From Janthinobacterium tructae (lineage in GTDB: Bacteria > Pseudomonadota > Gammaproteobacteria > Burkholderiales > Burkholderiaceae_D): 64,000 bases of DNA. Below, piece by piece: positions 56,893-64,000 of the stretch. Made by a program: the position numbers and the translations under genes. The notes under the pieces were generated by a model that ran no database searches, was not told where the DNA came from, and was given only the letters and a program-made list of their open reading frames with translations. Each line of letters starts with the position of its first letter. The stretch's first letter is position 1. Location: the NCBI RefSeq assembly GCF_006517255.1, contig NZ_CP041185.1, positions 1,550,001-1,614,000 on the forward strand. Direction: 5' to 3'.

Positions 56893-57050
56893 TGAATCGC
56901 CATCTTTAGCTTAGGCCCTCTTGAGTCATAGTTTTAAAGCTATGAAAAACCGATCGATCGTGTTAGTGGCCAGTGTGTCCTTCCAATCTCGTAGCGGCCT
57001 GATTCAACGACAAGATCGGGTACGAGCCGTCTGTCCCCCGGTACGCCGTC
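56893..57050 (+). repeat. TGAATCGCCAC repeat element, diverged left part
   Basis: TGAATCGCCATCTTTAGC, then TTGAGTCATAG, CGATCGATCGTGTTAGTG, CAATCTCGTAGCGGCC and ACGACAAGATCGGG in the usual order. Plus orientation. It separates the 1251-residue gene from the caspase pair. Confidence 0.65.
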
Positions 57051-57309
57051 GCAATAAGAGCGTGATGTTGCAGTGAAACGGAAAACTACGGGGGGTTCCC
57101 AACTCTCTTTTCCAATTAGGGACGCCCACACAATACTGAAAAAATAATACGCTAAGGATTTCCGCCGGTCCGAAGCGGACGGAATTTTCGTTCTTCAAAG
57201 TTCCGACTCCGCTCCCAAACATAGTCACCGGTTACATTGATATGTTACCTGGGAACTATTCGTGTCAGCTTAGTGTTAAGCTATGACAATCAAAACTATA
57301 GGGGGAATT

Positions 57310-58011
57310 ATGAAACGTAGAGCACTGCTTATCGGAAATACCGGGGGACTTGATGGTATCGGCGTTGATATTAAACACACGGCTAGATTCTTGATGAGTA
57401 GCCGCGGTGGTCAGTGGTATTCGTCTGAGATAACAACACTAATGGACCCGTCTAAGAAGCTCGCTACTGAGACAATCGCCCGAATCCGCGCCGAGAAGCC
57501 CGATTACACGTTTTTCCTTTTCACCGGGCACGGAAGCCACTACGGCCAAACCGAACTCTGCGTGAACGACAAAGAAACGATTCTGGAATCAGATCTGAAC
57601 GGTATGGGTGATCGTCAGTTGAGCATATTTGACTGCTGCAGGGTTGAACGCCCACTTGTAAAGGCCACAAACGAATCGTACCGGTCTATCGCCATGGATT
57701 CCATGGATGCCACGCGAGATCGGTATGGCATGCGAATTATGCAGGCCGCGAAGTACCATGCAAAACTCTACGCATGCTCTGTTAATGAATTCTCTTATGA
57801 CACACCAGATGGAGCGATGTACCTTTCGAATCTTCTGCGCGCGGCGGCTTCTTTCCCGGTAGGTTACTCGACCGTGTCCGTTGAGGAAGCCCATGCAACT
57901 GCGCGAGAAAAGACGATCGCGGCCGCCGCTCGTGACGGTAAAAAACAGACGCCGGCCGCATCGCAGGCAAAACTGCCACGCGACATGCAACTGATTCTGT
58001 CTATTAAATGA
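57310..58011 (+). CDS. Caspase-like cysteine protease
   Basis: 233 residues from ATG 57310, which has GGGGGAATT before it; a 9-codon longer form is less likely. MKRRALLIGNTGGLDGIGVD opens the caspase fold, FFLFTGHGSH carries the catalytic His (His74) and LSIFDCCR the Cys (109/110). Residues LACS-like KLYACSVNEFSYD form the specificity loop. Prokaryotic caspase-like proteases (metacaspase/orthocaspase class) act in abortive-infection systems. The stop overlaps the next start as ATGA, so the two proteins are produced together. No other sensor is encoded in the pair. Confidence 0.85.
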   Translation: MKRRALLIGNTGGLDGIGVDIKHTARFLMSSRGGQWYSSEITTLMDPSKKLATETIARIRAEKPDYTFFLFTGHGSHYGQTELCVNDKETILESDLNGMGDRQLSIFDCCRVERPLVKATNESYRSIAMDSMDATRDRYGMRIMQAAKYHAKLYACSVNEFSYDTPDGAMYLSNLLRAAASFPVGYSTVSVEEAHATAREKTIAAAARDGKKQTPAASQAKLPRDMQLILSIK

Positions 58012-58907
58012 TTGCCGTTTCGGAGACGATTCCATTGCCTAATTCAAACTGCACCGCTGCGCTACCAGAGGCCCAAGTCACGGAGAAAAATTTACCCAAA
58101 CATTTTTCCCTTACGGCCGGGGCACACGATCCAGAATTAGGGAAGACAATCAAGGACATTGTTATGTGTTCTGAATTGTTCATAGTTTACGTGGATACCG
58201 AACTCAATATTCAGTGGTTCACACTGGATGCACATACCTCGCCAGACTACTGTGGTGACGTCCTCAATTTAGTGGCAAAACTTGAGGCCGAATCGAACTT
58301 CATTACCGACAAGCAGATGTTGTTCAATTACCGAAAAAGGATCGGTGAAGGCTTGGCGAGATGTCTTTCATGTTACCCAAAAGAAACTGCGCTCGCTGCA
58401 CTCAAGGAAGTCGCAGCTGAATTGAAGGCGCGAAACAAGGAGGTCTCTTGGGGTTGGTATTTCCAAGCGTCTTACTGGGTCACTCTTGTCTTGGCAATGG
58501 TTTTCGTCCTTTTTTGGTTTGCGCGCGACAGTCTTCGTGCAGCCATCACACCGATAGCTTTTGAGGTTGTCCTCGGCGCGATTTGCGGAACTTTCGGGTC
58601 GTTGTTTTCTGTAACGGCCCGGAGCAATCGCCTCACGTTTGACGCAAATGCAGGCAAAACACTTCACATGCTCGAAGGTTTAGCGCGAGTGGCCGCCGGC
58701 TTCATCGGAGCGTTGTTAATGGCTTTAGCAATCAAGGCTGGCCTAATCCTTGGGGGGACAACATTTTCGGGCAATCAACTAGCACTGCTGCTGTGCATTT
58801 GCATTGCAGCAGGTGCTAGCGAGCGTATTGTTCCATCGTTGATATCCTCCGTGGAGAAGGCAACTTCGCGTTCAGACGGCGAACGTAAAGAAGAAGACGG
58901 GAAATAA
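58008..58907 (+). CDS. Four-helix membrane protein partner of the caspase-like protease
   Basis: 299 residues. The N-terminal 160 residues are soluble (SELFIVYVDTELNIQWFTLD, CLSCYPKETALAALKEVAAE). Then four transmembrane helices: about 165-185 (YWVTLVLAMVFVLFWFA), 190-213 (FEVVLGAICGTFGSLFSV), 225-250 (RVAAGFIGALLMALAIKAGL) and 256-280 (LLLCICIAAGASERIVPSLI). GSLFSV...AGFIGAL...AGASERIVPSLI is a recurring motif of membrane effector domains in conflict systems. Suggested role: membrane effector cleaved or released by the protease. Function unproven. Confidence 0.75.
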   Translation: MIAVSETIPLPNSNCTAALPEAQVTEKNLPKHFSLTAGAHDPELGKTIKDIVMCSELFIVYVDTELNIQWFTLDAHTSPDYCGDVLNLVAKLEAESNFITDKQMLFNYRKRIGEGLARCLSCYPKETALAALKEVAAELKARNKEVSWGWYFQASYWVTLVLAMVFVLFWFARDSLRAAITPIAFEVVLGAICGTFGSLFSVTARSNRLTFDANAGKTLHMLEGLARVAAGFIGALLMALAIKAGLILGGTTFSGNQLALLLCICIAAGASERIVPSLISSVEKATSRSDGERKEEDGK

Positions 58908-58915
58908 ACCATCCT

Positions 58916-58983
58916 TTACCAGGGTGTTGAGCTAATCGCCGTGCCCGTTAAGCGGTACGGCGATTAGTTCAAGACCCTGGTAA
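58916..58983 (+). terminator. Large imperfect palindrome after the caspase operon
   Basis: TTACCAGGGT (58916-58925) pairs with ACCCTGGTAA (58974-58983), and AGCTAATCGCCGTGCC inside pairs with GGTACGGCGATTAGT. TATTTTT follows after five bases. A bidirectional terminator fits the position 9 bp after the stop; the length is more than a terminator needs. Confidence 0.55.
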
Positions 58984-59157
58984 CGTAGTATTTTTCAGTA
59001 ACGTAGCCAAGATCAGCCCTCCAATTACCACCGTGGCAAGCGGTCGCTGCACTTCGGCGTCAGCACCGTTAGCCAATGCCATCGGGACAGATCCATGCAA
59101 CGCGACCAATACAATCAAAAGTATTGGCCGAAGACGCCGCAAAACACCTGTTTGGCG
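58969..59157 (-). pseudogene. RND-family metal efflux transporter fragment (CzcA/CusA type)
   Basis: RRLRPILLIVLVALHGSVPM then ALANGADAEVQRPLATVVIG and GLILATLLKNTT matches the well-known 4th-repeat region (P-x-A-x-x-x-G-AEVQRPLATVVIGG) of heavy-metal RND pumps. It is cut at both sides, so only about 60 codons survive. Confidence 0.7.
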
Positions 59158-59208
59158 TCAGGTTACCTGCGAAACTGGTAGTTAGAAATAAAATTCTTTG
59201 CTTAGCAA

Positions 59209-59400
59209 TCAAATTCCAATAGTGTTCGCCCAATACAGTAAGTCGGCAAGCTTACTGTTCATCGCTGCGAAATACATATGATCTTCTCCGATTGGATTTA
59301 CCAAATTTAATCGATTCAGCTTCTGGAGGATCGCGAACTTTCTATTGTTTTCGGGATCAGGGGTGATGCTTTGATTCGGAGCTGGTGGTTGAGGCTCAAA
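59209..59400 (-). pseudogene. C-terminal fragment of an unrecognised gene
   Basis: FEPQPPAPNQSITPDPENNR, KFAILQKLNRLNLVNPIGED and HMYFAAMNSKLADLLYWANT, then a stop. The composition and the NPIGEDHMYFAAMN phrase look like a real protein end, but no start or upstream part remains. Confidence 0.45.
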
Positions 59401-59572
59401 CTAGGATCAAGCGGAAACTCATAGCTAGCCGTCTTAAACAGAGCCTTAATTTGTTTTAGATTTCGTAACTGGATGGGTGGCGCAACTTTACGCGATGATG
59501 TAAACGCCTTGACGTTTGTTTTGAAAATAGTCCGCTATTCCCACTCCCCTAGTGATTGGTCGATATGTGCAT

Positions 59573-59632
59573 AAATGCTCAGGAAAGTGGCGCTAACTAA
59601 ACGATTGGCTGTGTCTGGTTATGGGGAGGGAA
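59573..59632 (+). repeat. Solitary end of the 21463 IS3-family element
   Basis: GCTCAGGAAAGTGGCGCTAA and CTAAACGATTGGCTGTGTCT GG are the reverse complement of the left end of the IS at 21463 (from about 21474 to 21525). The rest of the IS is missing. Confidence 0.75.
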
Positions 59633-59654
59633 GGTCAAGGGTGATTAAACAGAT

Positions 59655-60404
59655 TCAAAATCCAGGCCATGAAATGGGGGCACTTGTACTGCCGATATTG
59701 GGAGTCGATTCCGCTGCGCTGTAGGAGCCAATACTTACAAATTGCAAATCAGCACACCAGCGACTACCCACTGGACCGAAAGGGCCCCATCCGTACCAAA
59801 AAGTGAAGATTAGCCACCTGTAGAAGTAGGCGGAAGCATAGCATGAATGTCTGACATTACTGACGATGAGGTTCCCGGTTTGAAGCTTGGCCTGCTCTGC
59901 CGCAGGTTTGAGTATCTCATCTTCGTTCACAGCAATGCAAACGTTTAGTGCGGTCTCGAAAATCTCTGTATTCATCACCGCTATAATGTCTGGAGGAACT
60001 TGTCGTCCCACCCCGGAAATTTTGCAGCCAAGAGTCTTTGCGAAGTATTTAAAAAGATTTACCTGTTCAATTCTCCAGTTATCTCCGTAGACGGATTCGA
60101 AATCGATTTGCCGTCGAATTAACAAATCAGCCTGGTGAGCATCCACATATTGAATAAATTTTTCGTATGCGCGATCAATCGGCTGTGTCTTGTGGTTATT
60201 GCACGGAGCGCAGAGGTTATTAGGCCATTTTACCAACTTCGAGTCCGGTCCTTGAAGGATGACGACAGTGTCATCACTACGAAGATAGTTAAGCGATGCC
60301 GACGTAAAGGAATCACCTCGGCCGTGTACTCGCACGAGGTCTGATTTCTTGATCTTGTGTTCGGCTGTTGTCGCGGGGTTTCCACATATCCAGCAAGCAC
60401 CCAT
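59655..60404 (-). CDS. HNH-family protein
   Basis: 249 residues. CWICGNPATTAEHKIKKSDL (Cys4-Cys7, EH) and NNLCAPCNNHKTQPIDRAYE make an HNH/zinc-finger nuclease head at residues 4-100. The remainder (DFESVYGDNWRIEQVNLFKY, HSCYASAYFYRWLIFTFWYG) is of unknown fold. Similar small HNH proteins occur singly in genomic islands. Surrounded by gene remnants. Confidence 0.7.
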   Translation of the reverse strand: MGACWICGNPATTAEHKIKKSDLVRVHGRGDSFTSASLNYLRSDDTVVILQGPDSKLVKWPNNLCAPCNNHKTQPIDRAYEKFIQYVDAHQADLLIRRQIDFESVYGDNWRIEQVNLFKYFAKTLGCKISGVGRQVPPDIIAVMNTEIFETALNVCIAVNEDEILKPAAEQAKLQTGNLIVSNVRHSCYASAYFYRWLIFTFWYGWGPFGPVGSRWCADLQFVSIGSYSAAESTPNIGSTSAPISWPGF

Positions 60405-60883
60405 TTCTAATCCAACGTAAATAAGATGTCATATCCAATAGGTATTTCAAAGAAATTTCACCTAATGTCGAGCTTTCGGTTCAAGCCTCGATGGTAGAAA
60501 GTAAGATCGATGTAATAACCTCCAACGCAAAACAAAGGCCTGCAAGGTTCTTGCCGGTCAAATTTATTTGACTGTACATGGCGCCGATATACCCGCGATG
60601 CTGGCAACTTACGAACGACCACTCTTGGTGATAATTCGGCTACTATGCGCGAAGCATTTATCAGTATCCCCTTATACCTGTTGGATAGTGCCTGATAGTT
60701 CACTATTGTACAAGAAATCTTCACAAAGACCCGTCGCTGAAGTACCTTCGCCTCTTCCACATGGAGCTACATGTGGAATGCTTTTTGGCTGAGACCTGCC
60801 CGATTGAATCGATACCTCATGTAACCGGTGATGTTGTCTTCATGGGAAGAAATCAATAATTACCTATCTGATAATTCACACCT
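60405..60883. other. Intergenic region, no gene recognised
   Basis: No supported coding frame on either strand. A hairpin CCACATGGAGCTACATGTGG lies at 60759-60778. The 5' side should hold the promoter for the HNH gene. Confidence 0.45.
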
Positions 60884-61028
60884 TCACAAGTCGGTTAGCG
60901 ATGCCATATTAATTTCATCCAGCGATTGTGCAGGGTCATCAATTAGCACGAAGGCACTTTCTGCACATATCCAATTTAGCGACAATAAGAATGATAGACT
61001 TAACGCAGAAAGCCGCCCAGAACTCATT
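60884..61028 (-). pseudogene. Fragment of an SMC/RecF-type ATPase
   Basis: MSSGRLSALSLSFLLSLNWI then CAESAFVLIDDPAQSLDEIN and a stop. The signature (S-G-x-x-x-ALSLSFLLSL) and Walker B with D-loop (VLIDDPAQSLDE) are those of ABC-type ATPases in DNA repair or defence. No Walker A part is left. Confidence 0.65.
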
Positions 61029-61072
61029 GCTCGTGTCCCATCAAGCGCAAGACCTATTAAACCAGGGATGAC

Positions 61073-61228
61073 GCCAAACAGGACATCTTCAACGACATCG
61101 AGATGTTCTACAATCCCAAGCGTCGTCACGGGTTTAATGACAGGCTTTCGCCAACAGAGATTAAGCGAAGGTACTTTGAACGGCTCGCGGGTGCCTATCA
61201 GACTAGTGGTGATTCAACTGTTAGTTAA
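61073..61228 (+). pseudogene. IS3-family transposase C-terminal fragment
   Basis: AKQDIFNDIEMFYNPKRRHG then FNDRLSPTEIKRRYFERLAG and a stop; typical end of IS3 orfB. It abuts the ATPase fragment. Confidence 0.75.
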
Positions 61229-61390
61229 ATTCTAGCAATCTCCCTGTATAATCCGACCACAACTTCGATTTGGCTGAAGAGAGACGTATTGCCCTGCGCC
61301 GCCGCGCTGGCGTAACTGCATCGTCCGCAAGAAGCCAAGTTCGCATAGACATCATTGTGCAAGCTAAATACCACGTTCAGAAGGCTAAGG

Positions 61391-62704
61391 ATGGGACAAG
61401 AATTTTTGCTGCAATTTCTTGAAGTCGGCGTCATCGACCTCGGTAGCGACGATAGCAAACTAGAAAAACTTCGAGAGACGGCTAAAGACCTGTCTGCAGC
61501 CCTACGGCAAGCTCCCCCGAAAACGTCGAGCTTCACGATGGCTGCAGCCGACCCAGTAATTGCATCGACCGATCCAACGATCGTCGAAGCCATGGAGGCT
61601 CTCAAGAAGCAGTGGCAGACGATTTCCAATACCCACCGTAGTCCGCCGGTCGCCATCCTTCGTGCCATCCTGCTCGACGCCATCATGCAGGCCGCGCGGG
61701 CGGATGATGCGATCGCCGTAGCGTTTGTCAATACTGCGCGTAATGCCCTCGCTCACGCCTCGGTCGCCGATGAAGCGGACATCTGGCGCACTGCTGTCAG
61801 CGAAATTGAAACTAAGGTAGATTCACGCGCTGAAGCCGAATGGGCAACGCCCGAGATGATTTCGGTCAAGCCGTTGAAATATGTCCCGCCGAATCCCAAG
61901 GGAGTGGACTACGAAGTAGCCAGTATTGATAAAGAAAAGCTGCAGGCGCACATTCTCTCCGCCTCTGGCCCTTGGGGCGGTGGGAAGCAAAACCGGTATT
62001 GGATACATAACAATCCTCAAGAATGGGGCCAAGACTTTGCAGGGCTGATGTCCGCGGCAATAGCTGAAGCAGTCGATGCTGTGACCTCCCAACTTAAACC
62101 GCCTTCAGTAGACATCAAGTCGCCCCTTTCGGCCCTGGCGAATGCGGTTTCTAGCCATGTTAGCGACGCGCTAGATGGCTTCAGTGGCGCGACCACGGGG
62201 CTGCAGCGCCGCACAAACCTCCTATGGTGGAAAGAGGCGATGTATTCCCCCAGCGCCCACGAGAGTTATCAGGACCTGCCGCTGTTTGAAGCAGCCGCTC
62301 TCATGGCGTTGGACCTGCACGAACAGGTGCCGACATATTCGCCAGCGAGTGTCTCAGCCCTGCTACGACAGACGATTCAGGCGCTTCCCGTAGGAGACGG
62401 CGGTCAGGACGCCAGCCCACGCGGATTTGCGAGCCTGGTACAAGGCGCAATCAGCTCCACACACATGGAACCATTCCGAGCGCTGGCAGCAGCGTATGCA
62501 CCTGCTCCCGAGGGCCGTGGACCTTTGCTGTCGCTCATTGGGAATCCTCGGGAAGCTAAAGCTATCGAGTCGGAAAACCTCCGCGATTATGTCGGCGTGG
62601 ACGCGTCAACGGTCATGAGCCCATCCGAGTGGGGCACGCACCTGTTCCGAGAGCTGCAGGCCGCGCGCGCCACCAGCCCAACCAATCGCGCCGCGAAGAA
62701 ATAG
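61391..62704 (+). CDS. All-helical GASH protein of a GTPase-associated conflict system
   Basis: 437 residues from ATG 61391 (AAGG nearby); the frame is open a bit upstream. MGQEFLLQFLEVGVIDLGSD, SKLEKLRETAKDLSAALRQA opens, and nearly all predicted structure is helical: LLWWKEAMYSPSAHESYQDL, FEAAALMALDLHEQVPTYSP. Matches the family named GTPase-associated system all-helical protein (GASH). It is encoded with two TRAFAC GTPases in NTP-dependent conflict systems described by comparative genomics. Next gene is 7 bp away. Confidence 0.75.
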   Translation: MGQEFLLQFLEVGVIDLGSDDSKLEKLRETAKDLSAALRQAPPKTSSFTMAAADPVIASTDPTIVEAMEALKKQWQTISNTHRSPPVAILRAILLDAIMQAARADDAIAVAFVNTARNALAHASVADEADIWRTAVSEIETKVDSRAEAEWATPEMISVKPLKYVPPNPKGVDYEVASIDKEKLQAHILSASGPWGGGKQNRYWIHNNPQEWGQDFAGLMSAAIAEAVDAVTSQLKPPSVDIKSPLSALANAVSSHVSDALDGFSGATTGLQRRTNLLWWKEAMYSPSAHESYQDLPLFEAAALMALDLHEQVPTYSPASVSALLRQTIQALPVGDGGQDASPRGFASLVQGAISSTHMEPFRALAAAYAPAPEGRGPLLSLIGNPREAKAIESENLRDYVGVDASTVMSPSEWGTHLFRELQAARATSPTNRAAKK

Positions 62705-62711
62705 GTGGCTC

Positions 62712-63662
62712 ATGGACGGCTGCCGACACCTGCATTGTTTTGCGGACGACAACATCACCTGCACGCTTGGCCACCTCAGGAAGGATCAGTGCCCTGAGTG
62801 GCAAGGCTCGAATGACGCTCCAGCTTCCGCCTTGCCGGAAGCTGGCCAAACGCTCCTTCCATGGAGTGGTTCGGCCATGGGGCCAAAAGACCTCAACTTT
62901 CTGAGCGGGGTTGGGAAGCCAATTACTGTTGCCATCGTCGGCCCGGAGAGTGCCGGCAAGACCACGATCTTGGGTGCGTTCTACCAGCTCCTTTGGCAAG
63001 GCAAACTGACCACCGACGCGCACAGCTTCAGCAATTCCTATACCCTTAATGGCTGGGAAGCCGTTGCGTCCGCACTGCGCTGGAAGCCAGATACCCCCCC
63101 AAGCTTCCCGCCACACACGCCCAGCAGCGAAGCGCGCGCACCCGGCATGCTGCATCTCGGTTTCCGTCTCGAGAATGGTTCTCTTCGCGATTTCATTTTC
63201 GCCGATGCCCCTGGCGAATGGTTCCAGAAATGGGCAATCGACGAGCGGGCCGCCGACGCCCAAGGCGCCGCCTGGATCGCGCGAAACGCTGACATCACCC
63301 TGCTGGTGGCCGACAGTGAAGCGCTCTCTGGCCCCAAGCTTGGCACCGCGCGCAACGACTTTCAATTGCTCGCGCAACGTGCGATCGCGAACGCCCATGG
63401 TCGCCCCATCGCGTTGGTTTGGACTAAGGGTGACCTTCCAGTCCCCCCCGTCTTGGAAGCTAAGATCCGCAGTATGTTAGCCTCGGTGTCGCCGGTGGTT
63501 CCAGAGTTCACTGTAAGCGTGCACGGGGCTGACGACGAAGCCGTTGTTGACGGCTTCCGCCAGCTGTTCGGGTGGATTCTTGAAGCGAAGCGGCCGGGCT
63601 TAAATTTGCCAGCGACCGACGCACCAGGGCACGACCCACTTTTCCGAATTGGCAGGAGATAG
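62712..63662 (+). CDS. TRAFAC GTPase of the GASH system (double-GTPase type 1)
   Basis: 316 residues. P-loop VGPESAGKTT (77-86), switch II-like IFADAPGEWF (about 157-166), and LVWTKGDLP as the base-specificity NKxD-type motif (about 235-243). The first 30 residues (CRHLHCFADDNITCTLGHLR, KDQCPEW) have four Cys/His clusters, a probable metal site. ATG 62712 has TAGGTGG before it. Acts with the GASH protein and the next GTPase. Confidence 0.78.
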   Translation: MDGCRHLHCFADDNITCTLGHLRKDQCPEWQGSNDAPASALPEAGQTLLPWSGSAMGPKDLNFLSGVGKPITVAIVGPESAGKTTILGAFYQLLWQGKLTTDAHSFSNSYTLNGWEAVASALRWKPDTPPSFPPHTPSSEARAPGMLHLGFRLENGSLRDFIFADAPGEWFQKWAIDERAADAQGAAWIARNADITLLVADSEALSGPKLGTARNDFQLLAQRAIANAHGRPIALVWTKGDLPVPPVLEAKIRSMLASVSPVVPEFTVSVHGADDEAVVDGFRQLFGWILEAKRPGLNLPATDAPGHDPLFRIGRR

Positions 63663-63665
63663 GCA

Positions 63666-64000
63666 TTGGGAGAACAACACACCATCTTGCTAGTCGGTGA
63701 ATCCGGCGTAGGTAAAACTCACTACGGCGCCCAGTTCTTGAAGCGCCTGTCGGTCCAGACCTGCGCTCTCAAGGCAGCCGTTGCTCCGTCGAACGTGACG
63801 CCATTTGCTACGGCGCTGAGTTGCTTGACCGAGGGACTGGCAACCCACCATACGCCAGCGGATTCTTACGTTGAGAGCGTATGGCCAATTCGTGATGATG
63901 CCGGCCGCGTCGCAGATCTGGTGTGGCCCGATTATGGTGGGGAACAAGTGCGCAATCTTGCCGTCCAGCGTCAAATTCCAGAGGCCTGGCGGGAACGCGT
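63666..64000 (+). CDS. Second GTPase of the GASH system, 3' truncated by window edge
   Basis: The frame from TTG 63666 is open through the end of the window (111 codons). LGEQHTILLVGESGVGKTHY has a clear P-loop (GESGVGKT) and DLVWPDYGGEQVRN a switch II-like DYGGEQ. It is 3 bp from the first GTPase stop, so translation should be coupled. Likely the second of the double-GTPase pair. Confidence 0.72.
   Translation, partial: MGEQHTILLVGESGVGKTHYGAQFLKRLSVQTCALKAAVAPSNVTPFATALSCLTEGLATHHTPADSYVESVWPIRDDAGRVADLVWPDYGGEQVRNLAVQRQIPEAWRER

Noticed and set aside
58916..58983. Long palindrome as an attC site
   Set aside because: Core sites do not fit and it overlaps an RND gene fragment; a terminator is the simpler reading.

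Overview
The window looks like a betaproteobacterial chromosome, most likely Oxalobacteraceae (Janthinobacterium/Massilia/Duganella type). This is inferred from the GC-rich core genes, the LexA-controlled imuA-imuB-dnaE2 cassette and the VgrG/DUF2169/DUF4150 type VI module. No rRNA, tRNA, phage structural genes or CRISPR array were seen.

Layout. (1) 0-6 kb: type VI secretion cargo module: 5'-truncated vgrG, DUF2169 adaptor, DUF4150 PAAR-like tip, an effector with a C-terminal DSHHMP nuclease-like toxin domain, a probable immunity protein, a TPR protein and a 43-residue membrane protein. (2) 6-11 kb: small lipoproteins, membrane proteins and an AT-rich orphan gene. (3) 11.4-16.8 kb: SOS mutasome imuA-imuB-dnaE2 behind a palindromic LexA box. 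(4) 17-21 kb: an AAA ATPase and a GH13 alpha-glucosidase, probably resident genes. (5) 21-64 kb: a dense defence island broken up by insertion sequences.

The defence island holds, in order: a complete type I Zorya system (zorABCD); a zinc-ribbon protein divergent from zorA; an HNH_2 nuclease; a 1276-residue SIR2-domain protein; a second HNH_2 nuclease; an FRG-domain protein; an operon of a 52-residue membrane protein, a half-size HsdS and an HsdM without HsdR, behind a promoter flanked by palindromes; a Septu-like ATPase/HNH pair; a decayed TrlF-type PHP gene; a DUF4238-like gene; a small HNH-like protein; a 1251-residue protein with a nuclease-like N-terminus next to a tail-anchored GNAT; a caspase-like protease with a four-helix membrane partner; another HNH protein; and a GASH/double-GTPase conflict system that runs off the right edge.

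The feature that ties the island together is a short repeat of about 450 bp, bounded by imperfect inverted repeats starting TGAATCGCCAC. It occurs complete, IS-interrupted or as fragments at roughly ten places, always in the same orientation, and nearly every defence module lies between two copies. It looks like a MITE-type non-autonomous element. Direct repeats of this kind could let modules be lost or exchanged by homologous recombination. The best candidates for undescribed biology are the caspase/membrane pair, the 1251-residue protein with its GNAT neighbour, the small membrane protein plus HsdS/HsdM operon, and the repeat family itself.
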